NCBI GenBank assembly: GCA_039602395.1
Contig: JBCNJP010000007.1
Location: 118,454,957-118,518,956 of the forward strand
From: Deinandra increscens subsp. villosa
Lineage: Eukaryota; Streptophyta; Magnoliopsida; Asterales; Asteraceae
Reading direction: 5' to 3'
DNA length: 64,000 nucleotides
Shown here: piece by piece, positions 1-11,900 of the stretch
How positions within the stretch are numbered: position 1 is the first letter of the stretch
Layout: each line of letters starts with the position of its first letter
Made by a program: the position numbers and the translations under genes
Notes under the pieces: generated by a model
Databases searched by the model: none
Told to the model about the DNA's origin: nothing
The model's input: the letters and a program-made list of their open reading frames with translations, nothing else

Positions 1-820
1 ATACCCTAATGAAACAATATAAAATAGAGCTAAAAGCAGGTCAAACGAGTTTAAAGTCGTCAAAAGTCCATTATTAGTGCATACAGCCTTCTTTTTTTTC
101 ATTTAATAAGTACAACGTTATCATTATAAATATTTTGTTATTGTAGTTATATTTAACGCATTCGTTATTTATTAAAACAATAGAAATGAAAATCGACGCA
201 GCCCACTTCAACTTTGCTACTAAAAGAAGACCTGTTTCAACATGAACCTCCGCCGACACATCTATTTATCACGTAATCTTGAATTGTGCATGAAATTGAG
301 CATTGACCAACTAAATCATGTTCAGGAAGAAAAACAAGTCAACAAGGGTGCTGTGGAAGGAGAACTGGAGGTTACATCAAGGGCTGTTAGCCTGTAAAAG
401 CATCATGATTAACGGGTTCTATTCTCCTCTGTACATTATGAAATCAAAAACCTAAATGTTGATGCATTATCACAAAGTATTATTCATGCTATGGATTTAG
501 CTGAATCAAATTGTGTTCATCTCTAATCTGCTGTTAAACGATGACAATTAACGTGTTGAAACCGGGTCAAGAAGCATACATTTTCTAAATTATTTTATTC
601 AAAAATGAATTATCCGGCTAAAATCTGGCTTGATCGGGTTTGAAACCGGGTTTAACTCTGGTCTGGTCAGCTTAACTGGATTGAAACTAGTCTAGGGGTG
701 TAGGTTTAGGAACCAATCTCCACCTTACGGGTTGAAGTTATACTAGTTTGGAAGATCAGGTTTGAAATCGGTTTTGTTTTCGAATCATGTTTTTTCTTTT
801 CTTTTCTACCATAGCAGTAC
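1..820. other. Intergenic, no gene recognised
   Basis: AT-rich sequence with only short, unconvincing open frames. No domain, RNA gene or clear repeat boundary was found. Confidence 0.5.
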
Positions 821-1205
821 ATGTAATCCCACAATTATACATTAGAAACTACAATGGATAGAAAGAGTAATTGGTTCTACTCCACCTTACAAAGAAAATG
901 TTAGGCCCCTACTAAACTCGATTTTCATTCTAATTCTATGTGTTCTCTTTCTGTCAGATCGACTATCATTTCCTCTAGAAATGTCATCATTTAGTCCCAT
1001 TCATATGTCCTAGAAATTTCAAATAATTTAATTCCCCATAAAAATCATAACCACTTGTTATGAAGCCGATTCGAAATTGTTAATCTCCTAGCATATATCC
1101 TTAAATGAATAAGAATCTAAAGCCAAAGACGTAATAATATATAAAGATAGACCAAACACTCTTTCTATCCATTGTAGTTTCTAATGTATAATTGTGGGAT
1201 TACAT
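821..1205. repeat. Perfect 48-bp inverted repeat (MITE-like)
   Basis: Bases 821-868 (beginning ATGTAATCCC) recur without mismatch as the reverse complement at 1158-1205, around a 289-bp spacer. The spacer has no long open frame and no second repeat layer that I could see. Perfect arms suggest a recent non-autonomous DNA transposon or fold-back element. No convincing target-site duplication is visible just outside the arms, so the superfamily is open. Confidence 0.7.
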
Positions 1206-2964
1206 TTATTTAATTTTTTCAAAATATATTCGTCATCATCACTACTTGTATATTCAACTCAAATATCTCCCAACTACTCAATTAGGTGGAAACTTCAAAA
1301 TCCGTGACTTCCATATAATAGTGTTGAATGTTTAAGTGGTTTTGTCAGCATAAAAGCCGGTTCAGATTATCATTTATTATGGTATGTCTTAATTGAGAAT
1401 TCTTTGGCTTTTTGAAGTCTGTAATAACTGAGTTCAAATGAACTCAGGTTAAACTTATTTTATCGGAGTTGGAATCAGTTCGTGAATCCTAAACCTTAAA
1501 GTTAAACTCTCAAGATAAACCCCTTAAGCTAAGCCCTAAGCTAAGGTCTAAAAGCTAACCCTATATATACCTAGTTAGGGTTTGATAAACTGGTTCACAC
1601 ACTGCCGAAATGAGCTCAGTTGCATTTTGTTTGAGCTCAGTACTCTCGGCTCTCACAAAACATGAGAGTTCTCATTTGATTCTTTTTATATTGTGTTATT
1701 TAATATTGACTTTTCGATGGCCTCGACCAGTTTCGAATAGACCCACAAACTGACGGAAACTTGCTTTACATCTTTACCATTATGACAATTAATTTAACCA
1801 ACAAACATTTGACAAAATGATATCTTGATGTGTAACGGACCTAAATAGTGTAGTAAGTAGGTATAGATGGATTTACAAATAAATTAGGAGCCGTTCAAAA
1901 ATATATATATCATCTTAGTTTTATTTAAATGGTAACTAGAGTTTAATTTTGACTTTAATGAGCCTAAAAGTACTAGCTTGTAACTTGGAATTAAGATTAA
2001 CCACACAAGGTAGCTTTAGATGAAACTAAAATGACAATGTAGTGTTTTTGGACTACCAACTTTAATACTATTTAATAGACTATTGTAATGGTGTGATTGT
2101 AAGGTTAACTAATATATATAATAAATATATGGTGTGATTGAAATTTTCAAAGCTCAAAGATTAACTCATCTGAATTACATCAAGTTCGATCGAGTATTTG
2201 AATTCTAATATTTATTTAGTTCCACTATTCCAAACTTCCAAATTAAATTGGAGCATGTTATATTGAATTTAACATGTGTTTCATGGTTTAAAACTTTCTT
2301 TTTAAATTGCATTAGCAAGAATAATTTAATTTAAAAACTGTTAGAAAGAATGAATTTGAAATATGTGGTCCAATCAGAATTCAGATTGTGTGGGGTGAAA
2401 GCGTTATCACCATCGTGCTAGACATTGGAGTTTCACAATAACGTTCCGGAAACAATGTGTCCGGGCGTTATACAAGAACTATCACGCTCATTACGAATAG
2501 CCTTAATATCCCCGAATTCTAAATTATTTCTCCATGTGCAGGTTTTAACTTTGAAATATTCGTTAAGAAGACATAAGTAGATAAGCCTCTACCGTTATAT
2601 CATCTACCTTTCATATTGGTGCATATCATCCACTTGCTCATTTAATGGAAGATCACGAATCTTTCACTCTTATGACAATAAAGGTTCCAAAAAGTAAGGT
2701 TATTTGATAAGAACGGCGTCGTTTAATAGAATAAAGTCGTCGATATTATAAGCACTTGGTTCAACCATAAAGGCTTTGTCGGCACCCACGTCACGTGATG
2801 TTGGATGGCACGTGAGTCGCCGTTAATCTCAAAGTAATGTTAGTTGAACGATTTGGAAAGTAGTTAATACGACAAGTTGGAGAATGGTAGAGATTGACCC
2901 AATTTCCTTTTCCTTGCACATGGGACTTAATTTAATTGGAATTTTTTTGGACGGCAATATTTTT
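1206..2964. other. Intergenic, no gene recognised
   Basis: AT-rich, with no supported gene. A stretch near 1490-1690 has a TATA-like box (ctatatatac, near 1561) followed by a leader-like CT/GA-rich tract, and could be an old LTR or promoter remnant. Near 2785-2815 there are several CACGTG/CACGTC G-box-type motifs, but no gene start follows them. Confidence 0.4.
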
Positions 2965-3245
2965 TTAACGTTAATTTGGCTTAACGGTGTATTGAGACTG
3001 GTTACTTTGCATCTATCCAATGTTTCAAGTCCGAACCTCATAGCGAGGGTACCCGTGAACGCCTCTCATTTGCACCATCGGACGGAAACCGGTAAGCCCG
3101 TAAACCTTCCCTTGTGACTCGGGATCAAGCACAAGGCCCAACCCTTCATTGTCCGCTAATATCTCACAAAGTGGTGTGAGTAGGATTATAACCTGAGTCT
3201 TATAACCACAAGGTAAGAGTTTAAATACTACACCAACTTTGCTTG
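2965..3245 (-). repeat. SINE-like sequence (tentative)
   Basis: Read on the minus strand, a Pol III B-box-like motif (GGTTATAATCC, near 3185-3195) lies about 50 bases from the upper end. The lower end runs into an A-rich tail (T-rich on plus, near 2940-2970). This is the layout of tRNA-derived plant SINEs, but no clean target-site duplication was found and the A box is weak. Confidence 0.35.
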
Positions 3246-3733
3246 ATGGACGACAACATATTGAGTGAATTACTATTTTGATATCTGATTTGTATCATTT
3301 AACCCTGTCACTTTAGAAAAAAAAGATTTTTCTTATATATTAACGTTAACGTACTAAGTTAGTAACCCGTGTACTACACGAGTTGAATTTTAGTTTATAA
3401 TATTTGATAAATATAAAAAAAACGGTTAAGTGATTTGAAAATTATGAATGACGAAACTCTTTATAGAATGTTAATTGATAATTTGATACATTAAATAAAT
3501 TGATTATGTTTGAAAAATGTTGATTAGTTTTCTTAAAAAGACTTAAATTATTGAATAAATTTATTAAATCTACATTAAGTTTGCCAATTTTTTAAATGAA
3601 AATTTAGTTTGAACAAAATTGGTAATTGGTTTTAATTGGTAATATAATAAACAAGATGGTGACCCGCCTGCGCTTTGCGGCGGGCCACCCATTTTTCAAA
3701 ACGCAGTGGCCAAAGTCAAAAACTCTATAAGTG

Positions 3734-4612
3734 ATTTAAAAGTTGACCACTTGCGCTTAAGTCTGAAAAAAATACCACATGTAGATGACACGCGGCCTAA
3801 CACCCATTTTTTAAAACGCTGTGAGCAAAGTCAAAAACTCTAAAAGTGGTCTGAAAGTTGACCACCGCGCGTTGCAACGGGTCACCTTTTAACGACTATA
3901 AAGGATGACGTAAGTCGAAAACTCTAAAAGTATACTAAAAACGAAAGTAAAAAACTAAAAACGAAAGTAAAAAAGTTAAGTGCTATAAAATGTAAAATTT
4001 AAAAAAAACAACATGACACATGTCATTTAATTATTGGGTGGAAAAATGTATTGGTTAGACATGACACGTGTCATGCTATTAATGGTTAGGCATGACACGT
4101 GTCATGCCCTCATTGGTCAACATATGAATAGTTGACATTGTGTCTTGGACCACCAATTATTATTGTAAATATATTTAAAAGTTGACCACTTGCGCTTAAG
4201 TCTGAAAAAAATACCACATGTACATGACATGCGGCCTAACACCCATTTTTTAAAACGCTGTAAGCAAAGTCAAAAACTCTAAATGTGGTCTGAAAGTTGA
4301 CCACCGCGCGTTGCAACGGGTCACCTTTTAACGACTATAAAGGATGACGTAAGTCGAAAACTCTAAAAGTATACTAAAAACGAAAGTAAAAAAAACTAAA
4401 AACGAAAGTAAAAAAGTTAAGTGCTATAAAACGTAAAATTTAAAAAAAAACAACATGACACGTGTCATTTAATTATTGGGTGGAAAATGTATTGGTTAGA
4501 CATGACACATGTCATGCTATTACTGGTTAGGCATGACACGTGTCACGCCCTCATTGGTCAACATATGAATAGTTGACATTGTGTCTTGGACCACCAATTA
4601 TTATTGTAAATA
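3734..4612. repeat. Two tandem units of about 439 bp
   Basis: Bases 3734-4172 are repeated at 4173 to about 4612 with few substitutions and small indels. Both start ATTTAAAAGTTGACCAC and end TTATTGTAAATATAT. Each unit holds three palindromes of the form ATGACAC(G/A)TGTCAT. Units are GC-richer near CCGCGCGTTGCAACGGG, a palindrome that resembles an internal Helitron-style hairpin. A third, partial upstream unit is suggested by related words at 3655-3733. Confidence 0.85.
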
Positions 4613-4628
4613 TATATAATTGATAATT

Positions 4629-4837
4629 GATTGTTGTTTTATCATGTGACAATGCTGATGTGGACGCCCTAGAAAGGAGACATGTGAAACCATTTTAGTG
4701 CTTTATTAGGATTAGGGTATTTCATTTCAATAATTGTTGTTTTATCATGTGACAATGCTGATGTGGACGTCTTAGAAAGGAGACTTGTGAAACCATTTTA
4801 GTGCTTTATTAGGATTAGGGTATTTCATTTCAATAAC
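4629..4837. repeat. Two tandem units of about 104 bp
   Basis: Bases 4629-4732 (ATTGTTGTTTTATCATGTGA...) recur at 4733 to about 4837 with only a few differences. This is the right-terminal module of the Helitron-like element, so the element appears to have duplicated its own end. Confidence 0.85.
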
Positions 4838-4875
4838 TATTTTGGTGCATAGGGCTCACGTCGTCAAGAGTCAAA

Positions 4876-5045
4876 ATATTTAAGGAAATAAAACGTCAGG
4901 GGCCAAAACAATTAAAGAAATAAAAACGTCAAGGCCAAAACAGTTAAGGAAATAAAACGTCAGTGGCCAAAACGTTAAAGAAATAAAAACGGCAATGCCA
5001 AGCCAACTAAGGAAATAAAAGGGCAGAGGCCAAAATAGTTAAGCA
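4876..5045. repeat. Minisatellite, about five 32-35 bp units
   Basis: Degenerate tandem units follow the pattern AAGGAAATAAAACGTCAG-GGCCAAAA-AGTT. Alternating units carry AAGAAATAAAAACGTCA, which suggests a two-unit higher-order period. It directly follows the Helitron-like element. Satellite-like arrays are known inside or at the edge of plant Helitrons, so it may belong to the same element. Confidence 0.8.
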
Positions 5046-6522
5046 AATGAATGTTAAGGGTTTTGGCTGAATGGTTAAATGACCCAAACGGTAAGGACCA
5101 AAATAGTAATTTACTCTACTTTTTTTGTTCATCAATGAACTACACCATTTGAAAAGGCAAAACACTATCCAACACTAACTTACCGCTAGGCCATAGGCTT
5201 TTGGTATAATTTTTATGACGTGAAAAACCTTAATTTTAGAAATATAGATTTTCGTAGGCAAAATATGGTGTTTGAAAGGTTGAAAGACTTGAAAATACCA
5301 TATTTCATGTTTACTAAGTGTTTTAAATACTAAAGATGTCATAAAATGAGTTGTGGAAACAAAACCGATAAAACCGGCACTTTAAAACGTCATTTCGAAA
5401 ACATAAAAAATATAAAGCTTTATATTTTGGTTGACTTGATATAAAAGTATGATTATTTTTATGGAATATCATTATTTTCTAAGAATATTAGAAAATACCG
5501 CGTATTTGATAAGCATTGAAAAAACGTATATTTTGGACGTCAACTTTAAAATATATTTATTTCCTAAGTTGTCAAAAATTGATAATATTTAATGAATTAA
5601 ATATTACTTTCGTATCGTAACATTCAGTTAAAAATACTTGTATATTTTGGTAAATATATATTTTATTATTTTTCCCGGACATAAACAAAAATTATATATT
5701 TTTTTGGAAAATAAATATACTTTCAAACCAAATAATTACCAACAATACTAATGGGTTACCAAAATCAAGACTTGACCAAACTCATTGGGTGACATAGATG
5801 TCGACCAAATTGGACCTTAAGGTGTCTTATTATTATTTTAAGATACCGCTAGGTTACTCATTTCAGTCTCTTATCATTCAAAATCACCTTGATTAGGTGA
5901 GTCTCAAGACCTCTCTTTAAACTGTTTTAAATGCTTTTGAGGAAGAATTCATGTCACTGTATATCACGTTTGACATACTAGATAGTTGTAACACATATTG
6001 ATTACATTAATTAATTGTCCACCTTTATCCAAATCCCACTATTAATTAAACCCGATTGATTTAGTGTGAACGATGACTAGTGAATAGATTTGTTTGTATT
6101 AACGCCCTTGTCCGTGATTGGTCACTCCAATCCTAACATCCGTTTAGTCGGAGGGTACATGACACTTATATTGGTCTTCAGCGTTCTTGGACAAGATGTT
6201 ATGAGTCGGTAAACAGTTAGTTTTGAAATTTCAAGGTTCATTGTAATAATATAATCCCATTATTTTTTCTAATGTCAACATGATTATCTTTCTATGCAAA
6301 AATGTTTATCATTCGAGTCATTTTAAACCTATGAACCCACCAATGTTATGTTGACCATTTTTAGCATGTGAATTCTTAGGTTAATGTTTGTTGCTTGTGT
6401 GTGGATGATATTTAATTTTATCATTTTAGAGACATTATTATTACTTACCAATATACAAAATACAATTTTTCTTACAATTTGTTGCACATTGTACAAAACT
6501 TTTGTTTTATTTAATTATTATG
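5046..6522. other. Intergenic, no gene recognised
   Basis: AT-rich sequence without a supported gene, RNA or clean repeat boundary. Open frames are short and lack recognisable motifs. Confidence 0.45.
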
Positions 6523-6897
6523 TTAGTAAACCGTGTACTACACGGGTTGAATATAGATTAATAATATCAGAAAAATACAAAAGAAAAAGATAATGATAAA
6601 AGAAATTTGAAAATTATAATTGATATAAAATTCTTAAACATTTAAGAAAATCTATTATGTTTGACAAGTTGTTGATTACTTTCCACAAAAAGATTAAAAT
6701 CATCGAGTATATTAATCAAATCTACATTAATTTTATCAAAATTTTAAAACAAAAATTTAGTTTTGACATAATTGATAATTAATCTTAATTGATGATTTAC
6801 TAAATTGGTAATTGATTGTGAGCTTGACATGTGGCAGTGGTGATGTGGATCTTTTATAAATGAGACATGTGACAAATATTTTAGTGCTTTATTAGGA
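6523..6897 (-). mobile_element. Short Helitron-like element, same family as 3345-4840
   Basis: It begins TTAGTAAACCGTGTACTACACGGG, a palindrome, and ends TTTAGTGCTTTATTAGGA, matching both ends of the larger relative. The interior (GTGAGCTTGACATGTGGCAG... near 6818) also matches. At about 375 bp it is the compact form without the 439-bp insert. The base left of TTAG is G, not the A expected for a Helitron target, so the end may be off by a base or the class wrong. Confidence 0.5.
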
Positions 6898-6956
6898 TTA
6901 TATAAGATTTCTTTTAAATTGTTTTCTTTTAACTTTTTTTTAATTGTTTCCTTTTA

Positions 6957-8300
6957 GGAAAATTGGATTTATATAATCCAAACTTTTACCTGTTGACCAG
7001 CAATAATCCCACGTTTAAAAATCCTCTCCACCAGTCCCAACTTTCATCCAAATTTTTTTTTAATGGACCCGTCGTTAACTTTTCTAACACCGTTTAATAT
7101 ACGCTGACGTGGCATTTTGACATGTAATACTTTTTTTTTATTTTTTAGTTCTTTAATACAAGTCATATTACAAATCACATTCTTTTTATTTTTTATTTAA
7201 AAAGTCGATCAACAATCCTAAATGAAAAGAACAACCACCTCCTGCTCCCATTTATATCTTTGTCTACACACCAGTCAACGGTGGCGGTAAAAGCGTCGAC
7301 CGCCGGAATTCGAAAACAACAACTAAAGAAAATAAGGAAAGAGAGAGAGAAAGGAAACAACGACCTTTCCCCACACCCCCTCCTTGACTTCGCTGCGAGC
7401 ATCCTCCTCTCCGGCCATACACCGGCGACCCACGACTGCAGCTCTGACCCTTCTTCCCCGTCGTTCACGGCAACCCGGCTCCCTCCACCCGACAGCAACA
7501 ACCCCCTCCCTCTCGTCTCCTTCATCTCCGATCGAAGCCAGCACCCCTCCGACGACCTCCCTTCGCTTTTCCGACGAACCCAGCCCCTTCCTCCAAAACC
7601 AGCCGCAGCTGCGGCAACCCTCGGCGACCTTCACCCTCTTCCGGCGATGAAACCGAGTCCTCCTCCATTTCCCGTCCAAACGTCGGCAACACCCAAACCC
7701 ATCTCCGGTGATCCGTCTCCAGATCTCGCCCCCTGCAGATGAGACAGTAAACTTTACCTACTATGAATCATCTGGCCGGAGAAGCTTCAGCTGCTTCATC
7801 GACGATCGGTCTCCAGATCTCGCCCACTGCAACGTGACGACAACTGCGACATAGCGATCGGGATTTGAATTCATGATATGGCGAGCGGTGACCGGCCACT
7901 ATATCCTCTCGATCTTGAATTCCGACGCCGGCGGCCGGCGGCCGACACATTCTTCCGTCGCCGTTGTTGACTGGAGGCGAGGTATAGATGAGAGCAGGGC
8001 AGTGTCGTTGTTTTCATTTAGGAATTTAGGATTGCTGTTGATTTTTTTAATTGAAAAATTAAATAAAAAGGTGATGACGTGTAATATCTAATATGACATG
8101 TATTAAAAATTAAAAAAAATAAAAAAAGTATTACATGTCAGCATGCCAAGTCAGCGTATATTTATCGGTGTTAAAAAAGTTAACGGTGGGTCCATTGAAA
8201 AAAATTTGGATGAAAGTTGGGACTGATGGAGAGGATTTTTAAACGTGGGATTATTGTCGGCCAACAGGTAAAAGTTGGGATTATTTAAATCCAATTTTCC
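6957..8300. mobile_element. Mutator-like element (MULE) with long TIRs and 9-bp TSD
   Basis: The ends GGAAAATTGGATTTA (6957) and its reverse complement (ending CCAATTTTCC at 8300) open terminal inverted repeats of roughly 240 bp, about 6957-7195 and 8085-8300, with scattered mismatches and small indels. The element is flanked by an exact 9-bp duplication TTCCTTTTA at 6948-6956 and 8301-8309, the TSD length of Mutator elements. At 1,344 bp there is no MURA transposase, so it is non-autonomous. The interior (about 7255-8000) is strikingly GC-rich against AT-rich surroundings, as in Pack-MULEs that carry captured gene fragments. Confidence 0.88.
7260..7742 (+). CDS. Proline/serine-rich ORF inside the MULE (possible captured fragment)
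   Basis: This is a 160-codon open frame starting ATGTCTACACACCAGTC and ending TGA. The product is rich in Pro, Ser and Ala, with patches such as RLPPPDSNNPLPLV and PKPAAAAATLGDL, and has no domain I recognise. Several other frames are also open here on both strands, as expected for GC-rich DNA with few stop codons, so translation is unproven. The low-complexity PPxP composition fits either 5' UTR/exon 1 sequence captured from a host gene or spurious coding. Confidence 0.3.
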   Translation: MSTHQSTVAVKASTAGIRKQQLKKIRKEREKGNNDLSPHPLLDFAASILLSGHTPATHDCSSDPSSPSFTATRLPPPDSNNPLPLVSFISDRSQHPSDDLPSLFRRTQPLPPKPAAAAATLGDLHPLPAMKPSPPPFPVQTSATPKPISGDPSPDLAPCR

Positions 8301-8309
8301 TTCCTTTTA

Positions 8310-8939
8310 AGCTTTAAACGTTTTCTTTTAATTTTGTCATAAGTTTTCATTAAAATAAAGTTTCTTTTAATTAAAACTAGAACTTTAATTAACTAAATTA
8401 TAGCTTAAATTAGTTATTGTTTTAATCGAATTGCGATAATTTCATAAGTTTCTATTATGAGCACCCCGCTCTATTTTTAAAAACAAAGTGTATGAAAATC
8501 TATAGCAACGAGTGTTTAATAACATACTAGACATTCAAACCGTAAACAAACGTACAACAACACACGCCTAACAATTTCTAGTTTTAGAAATTTTACATCC
8601 ACTTGAAAGAAGAAATAACTTTACGTTATATTAAACCTGCAACCTTTTACAAAGTATTGTATGACATTTACCATTTTGAAAACCATAAGGACTAAAACTA
8701 CAATATGCGCAAACAAGTGAAGTCAGCCGAGAAAGGAAAACTGGCGTCCACCGATCCTTTAAAATCGCCTCGTTACTGAATCTCTCCGAAGCTCCGCTGG
8801 AAGCTAAAACAAGTCCAATTGTCAGCCACCTGTCCATGACACATCCGTCGTCAATTACAAAGCTCCCCTCCCCTGCACACTTTCTTTCTCCATAAAACAC
8901 ACACTCACACACTCCACGGATTTCTAATTTCTTCACAAC
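8310..8939 (+). promoter_or_regulatory. Upstream region of RUS6
   Basis: These are the bases between the MULE right end and the RUS6 start codon. The last 60 bases are rich in CA/CT (ACACACACTCACACACTCCACGG), typical of a plant 5' leader. No convincing TATA box was identified. The MULE lies about 640 bp upstream of the ATG and could influence expression. Confidence 0.4.
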
Positions 8940-11900
8940 ATGAAGTTCGATCGCCGCCCGTCCAATTCCGCCACCTCTCAAACCCTAACCTCCACATCTT
9001 CTCAAGATGCTCGGCTGCTCGTCCGTGAAACTCTCAGAATCTCCGCCAACCTCGCGTCTTCTCCTCCGCCGACCGTGCTTGCGCCATCGGAAACTAGCTC
9101 GCAGGAGGCCACTACCTTTGGCCTCGTTGAGGACCAATTCGTTGATGCGAGCTTGAGATTGATTTGCTATGAGGAGGTTGATGGCCGTAGGTTTAAGTAT
9201 TTGGCGCATAGAGATGGGAGCCAGTTCAGGAAGGGCTCCAATTCGATCCGTGCCGTTAGCTTGCAGTCTCGTAAAGCCCCAGCGGATGTAGGTTTTTCCT
9301 TTCCTCTATGTGTTCGGATACCTTTTTTGTCTTCAATGCGCCAGTGTTTCCTGTTGAATTTGTGGTTAATTAGCTTTTAATTGACGGTTAATTTCGATTA
9401 ATTGCATGATTACCTGAAGTTTTAATCTCCGTAGTGAAACTGTGCGAGTATTTTATGCTGCAGCTCTTGAAATTAATAAAATAAAGCTAGAGATACTGGT
9501 CGTTTTGGCTTTGAAAACGATTGACAGTAACTAGTATGCTATATAGTTTTACTGATATCTGGATAGTAATCTAATCACATATTGAAAGTTATGAAAATTA
9601 GGTTGATTTAGCTTTTATGTGTTAAATGCTATACTTATTTCAGCACAGAGCAGGTCAAGTAAAGATAAATTGCATATTAAAGTGAGATGCTTTCACTGTA
9701 TATTTAGAAGAAAAAAAATAGCAAAAGTTTACTGTTCAATTAACTGGTAAAGCGTGCAAGACTAAGAAAATGGAAAAAGTGAAAACAAAGAACAATATAC
9801 ATGTCAAAATGAAGCTGAACTACCCAGAAAATAAGTTGTAAAAGTATATTTTCTGTGGAACAGTTTAGTATTAACTTGGTTGGTTATAAATAGATTCATG
9901 CATATGACACGGGTTATATACCAGAAAATTCATAAACATGTTGATGCATATATGGTGTGAAATTGTAAAAATATTGGTGATGTCATCAGCAATTGACGCA
10001 GGACAGTATAAATATTTCTGTTGACAATTTATATATGTATTGCAGGAGTTGATGTCCTTTATACGATCCTATGTGGTTCCAGAAGGTTTTCCTGACAGTG
10101 TTAGTTCTTCTTATGTGCCCTACATGACATGGAGAGCTTTAAAGGTACACCATTGAATTGTAAGGATGATGTATCTAATGTGATAGATACTATGTAATGT
10201 GCTGTTATCTGCCCGGGTCCTCTTTACTCTCTTGATAATCCCTTGATAATAATGTACATATGCATTATCTGTGTTTAATACAGCATTTCTTTGGTGGAGC
10301 AATGGGTGTCTTTACCACACAAGCACTTCTACATTCTGTTGGTGTCTCTAAAAGCCAAGCTATGCCTGGTGCGGTAGCTATTAATTGGATTATCAAGGTA
10401 CTGATGAATGCCAGATAATACGGTTTTGTCTTGGTCAAAATTTAATTGTATTGAGGTTCTATCTTGATGATGCCACAATGTGCTAGAATGCAATAATAGT
10501 CTCTACCTTTGGTAGATAGGTCATATTTTAAACATGTTAGTTCCAAACTTGCTGTGAGGGTGTTTGTGGAGTCTTGATGGGCTCGATTTAATGAAAACAT
10601 GAAGACCGGGCTTGGGCCCATTTATGATTTCTTGTTTATTAAGTTAGGAACCCTAATTAGTCTCTATAAATATATACTCATGTACTTGTAATTCCTCACC
10701 ACGACGAGTGAGGAAGATAGCAATAATAATACTCTGGTTGCAGCCGTGGATGTAGGTCACAGTGACCGAACCACGTTAAATCTCGCATGTCCTTTAATTG
10801 TTTGCGGTGATTGTTTATTATTGTGTGTGTGAGTGGTTATGAATCCTAAAAGTTTGATTGAAAAAATGAATCATGAAAAACTGCATAGGCTAAAAAAGTT
10901 AAGTGGATAAGAAAGGACTGTTTCCTATATAATCAATTCTGTTTCTGTTTACACCTGATGTTTAGGATGGTTCTGGACGCATTGGCAAAATGCTTTATTC
11001 TCGGCAAGGAAAGAAATTTGATTATGATCTAAAGCAGGTAAAGAAAAAATTTCTGTTTCAGTGACCTGTTTCTTATTTAAGCCATAGAGATCATAAATCT
11101 GAACAATCTAAGTGTGTTTTAGCTTCGACTTTCTGGTGACCTTCTGATGGAGTTGGGTGCTGGTGTAGAATTGGCAACTGCAGCGGCACCACAATTCTTT
11201 CTGCCTCTTGCCTGTGCTGCAAACATTGCAAAGGTTTTGTTTCTGTCATGTTAAGTCTCCATGTATGAAGTCATACATGCGTCTGTTGTGAAACTAACTA
11301 TGATGTTCTTCAATTTTGATTGTAGAATGTTGCCGCGGTTACATCAACATCAACTCGTACCCCAATATACAAAGCCTTTGCAAAGGGTGAAAACATAGGT
11401 GATGTTACTGCCAAGGGAGAATGTGTTGGAAATGTGGCAGATCTGGTATGAACTATCTAACCACTTTGAATTATTGTTTTTAGCAATGATATGAAATTAC
11501 TTGCCCAATATGTTATGCATTGGGAGTGGAATACTGTGTAAGCAATCATTATCAGAGAGGGGAATGCAGTGCAACAATCTCTTACTAATTTATATGATGT
11601 TCATGGGGAGAAAGCAAGTTTTGCTTAAGTTTTTGTCTAATAAAGAAATGATCTAGTTAATGACATAACAATGTAGAAACTTTTACAATTTCACAGGGCA
11701 GGGTTTGGATTAATGGTTCCTCACCAAAAAGATAATATCTAAATCGGCAGACAATGTGTGTTTTCTTGGGGGTTGACTGGTGGCATTCTTCTTAATGATC
11801 TTCATGCCACTTATGTGCTTGTTCCCAAACTATATGTGGTTGGTGTCAGTTACTTGCCTTAAGATAAGTGGTAAGGGATTTATGACCAATAGTAGAGTAT

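Larger units (their letters stand above)
3345..4840 (-). mobile_element. Helitron-like non-autonomous element with internal tandem duplications
   Basis: The left edge carries a terminal-hairpin-like palindrome (CCCGTGTACTACACGAG, near 3367) three bases inside a TTAG, which reads CTAA on the minus strand. The right part ends in GTGCTTTATTAGGA, which reads TCCTAATAAAGCAC on minus. A TC start with a 3' hairpin and CTRR end is the Helitron pattern, placing the element on the minus strand. The same left and right modules recur at 6523-6897 and, more decayed, at 59047-59420. This copy is expanded by two tandem duplications, listed separately. No Rep/helicase frame is present. The exact ends and the preferred A/T insertion site could not be confirmed, so the class is tentative. 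Confidence 0.5.

Noticed and set aside
4013..5045. CRISPR array (direct repeats at intervals)
   Set aside because: The spacing and unit divergence are those of tandem duplication and a minisatellite in a plant genome. There are no unique spacers and no cas genes.
7193..7679. Minus-strand open frames in the MULE interior
   Set aside because: They overlap the plus frames in GC-rich DNA, where stop codons are rare in every frame. Products are low-complexity with no domain.
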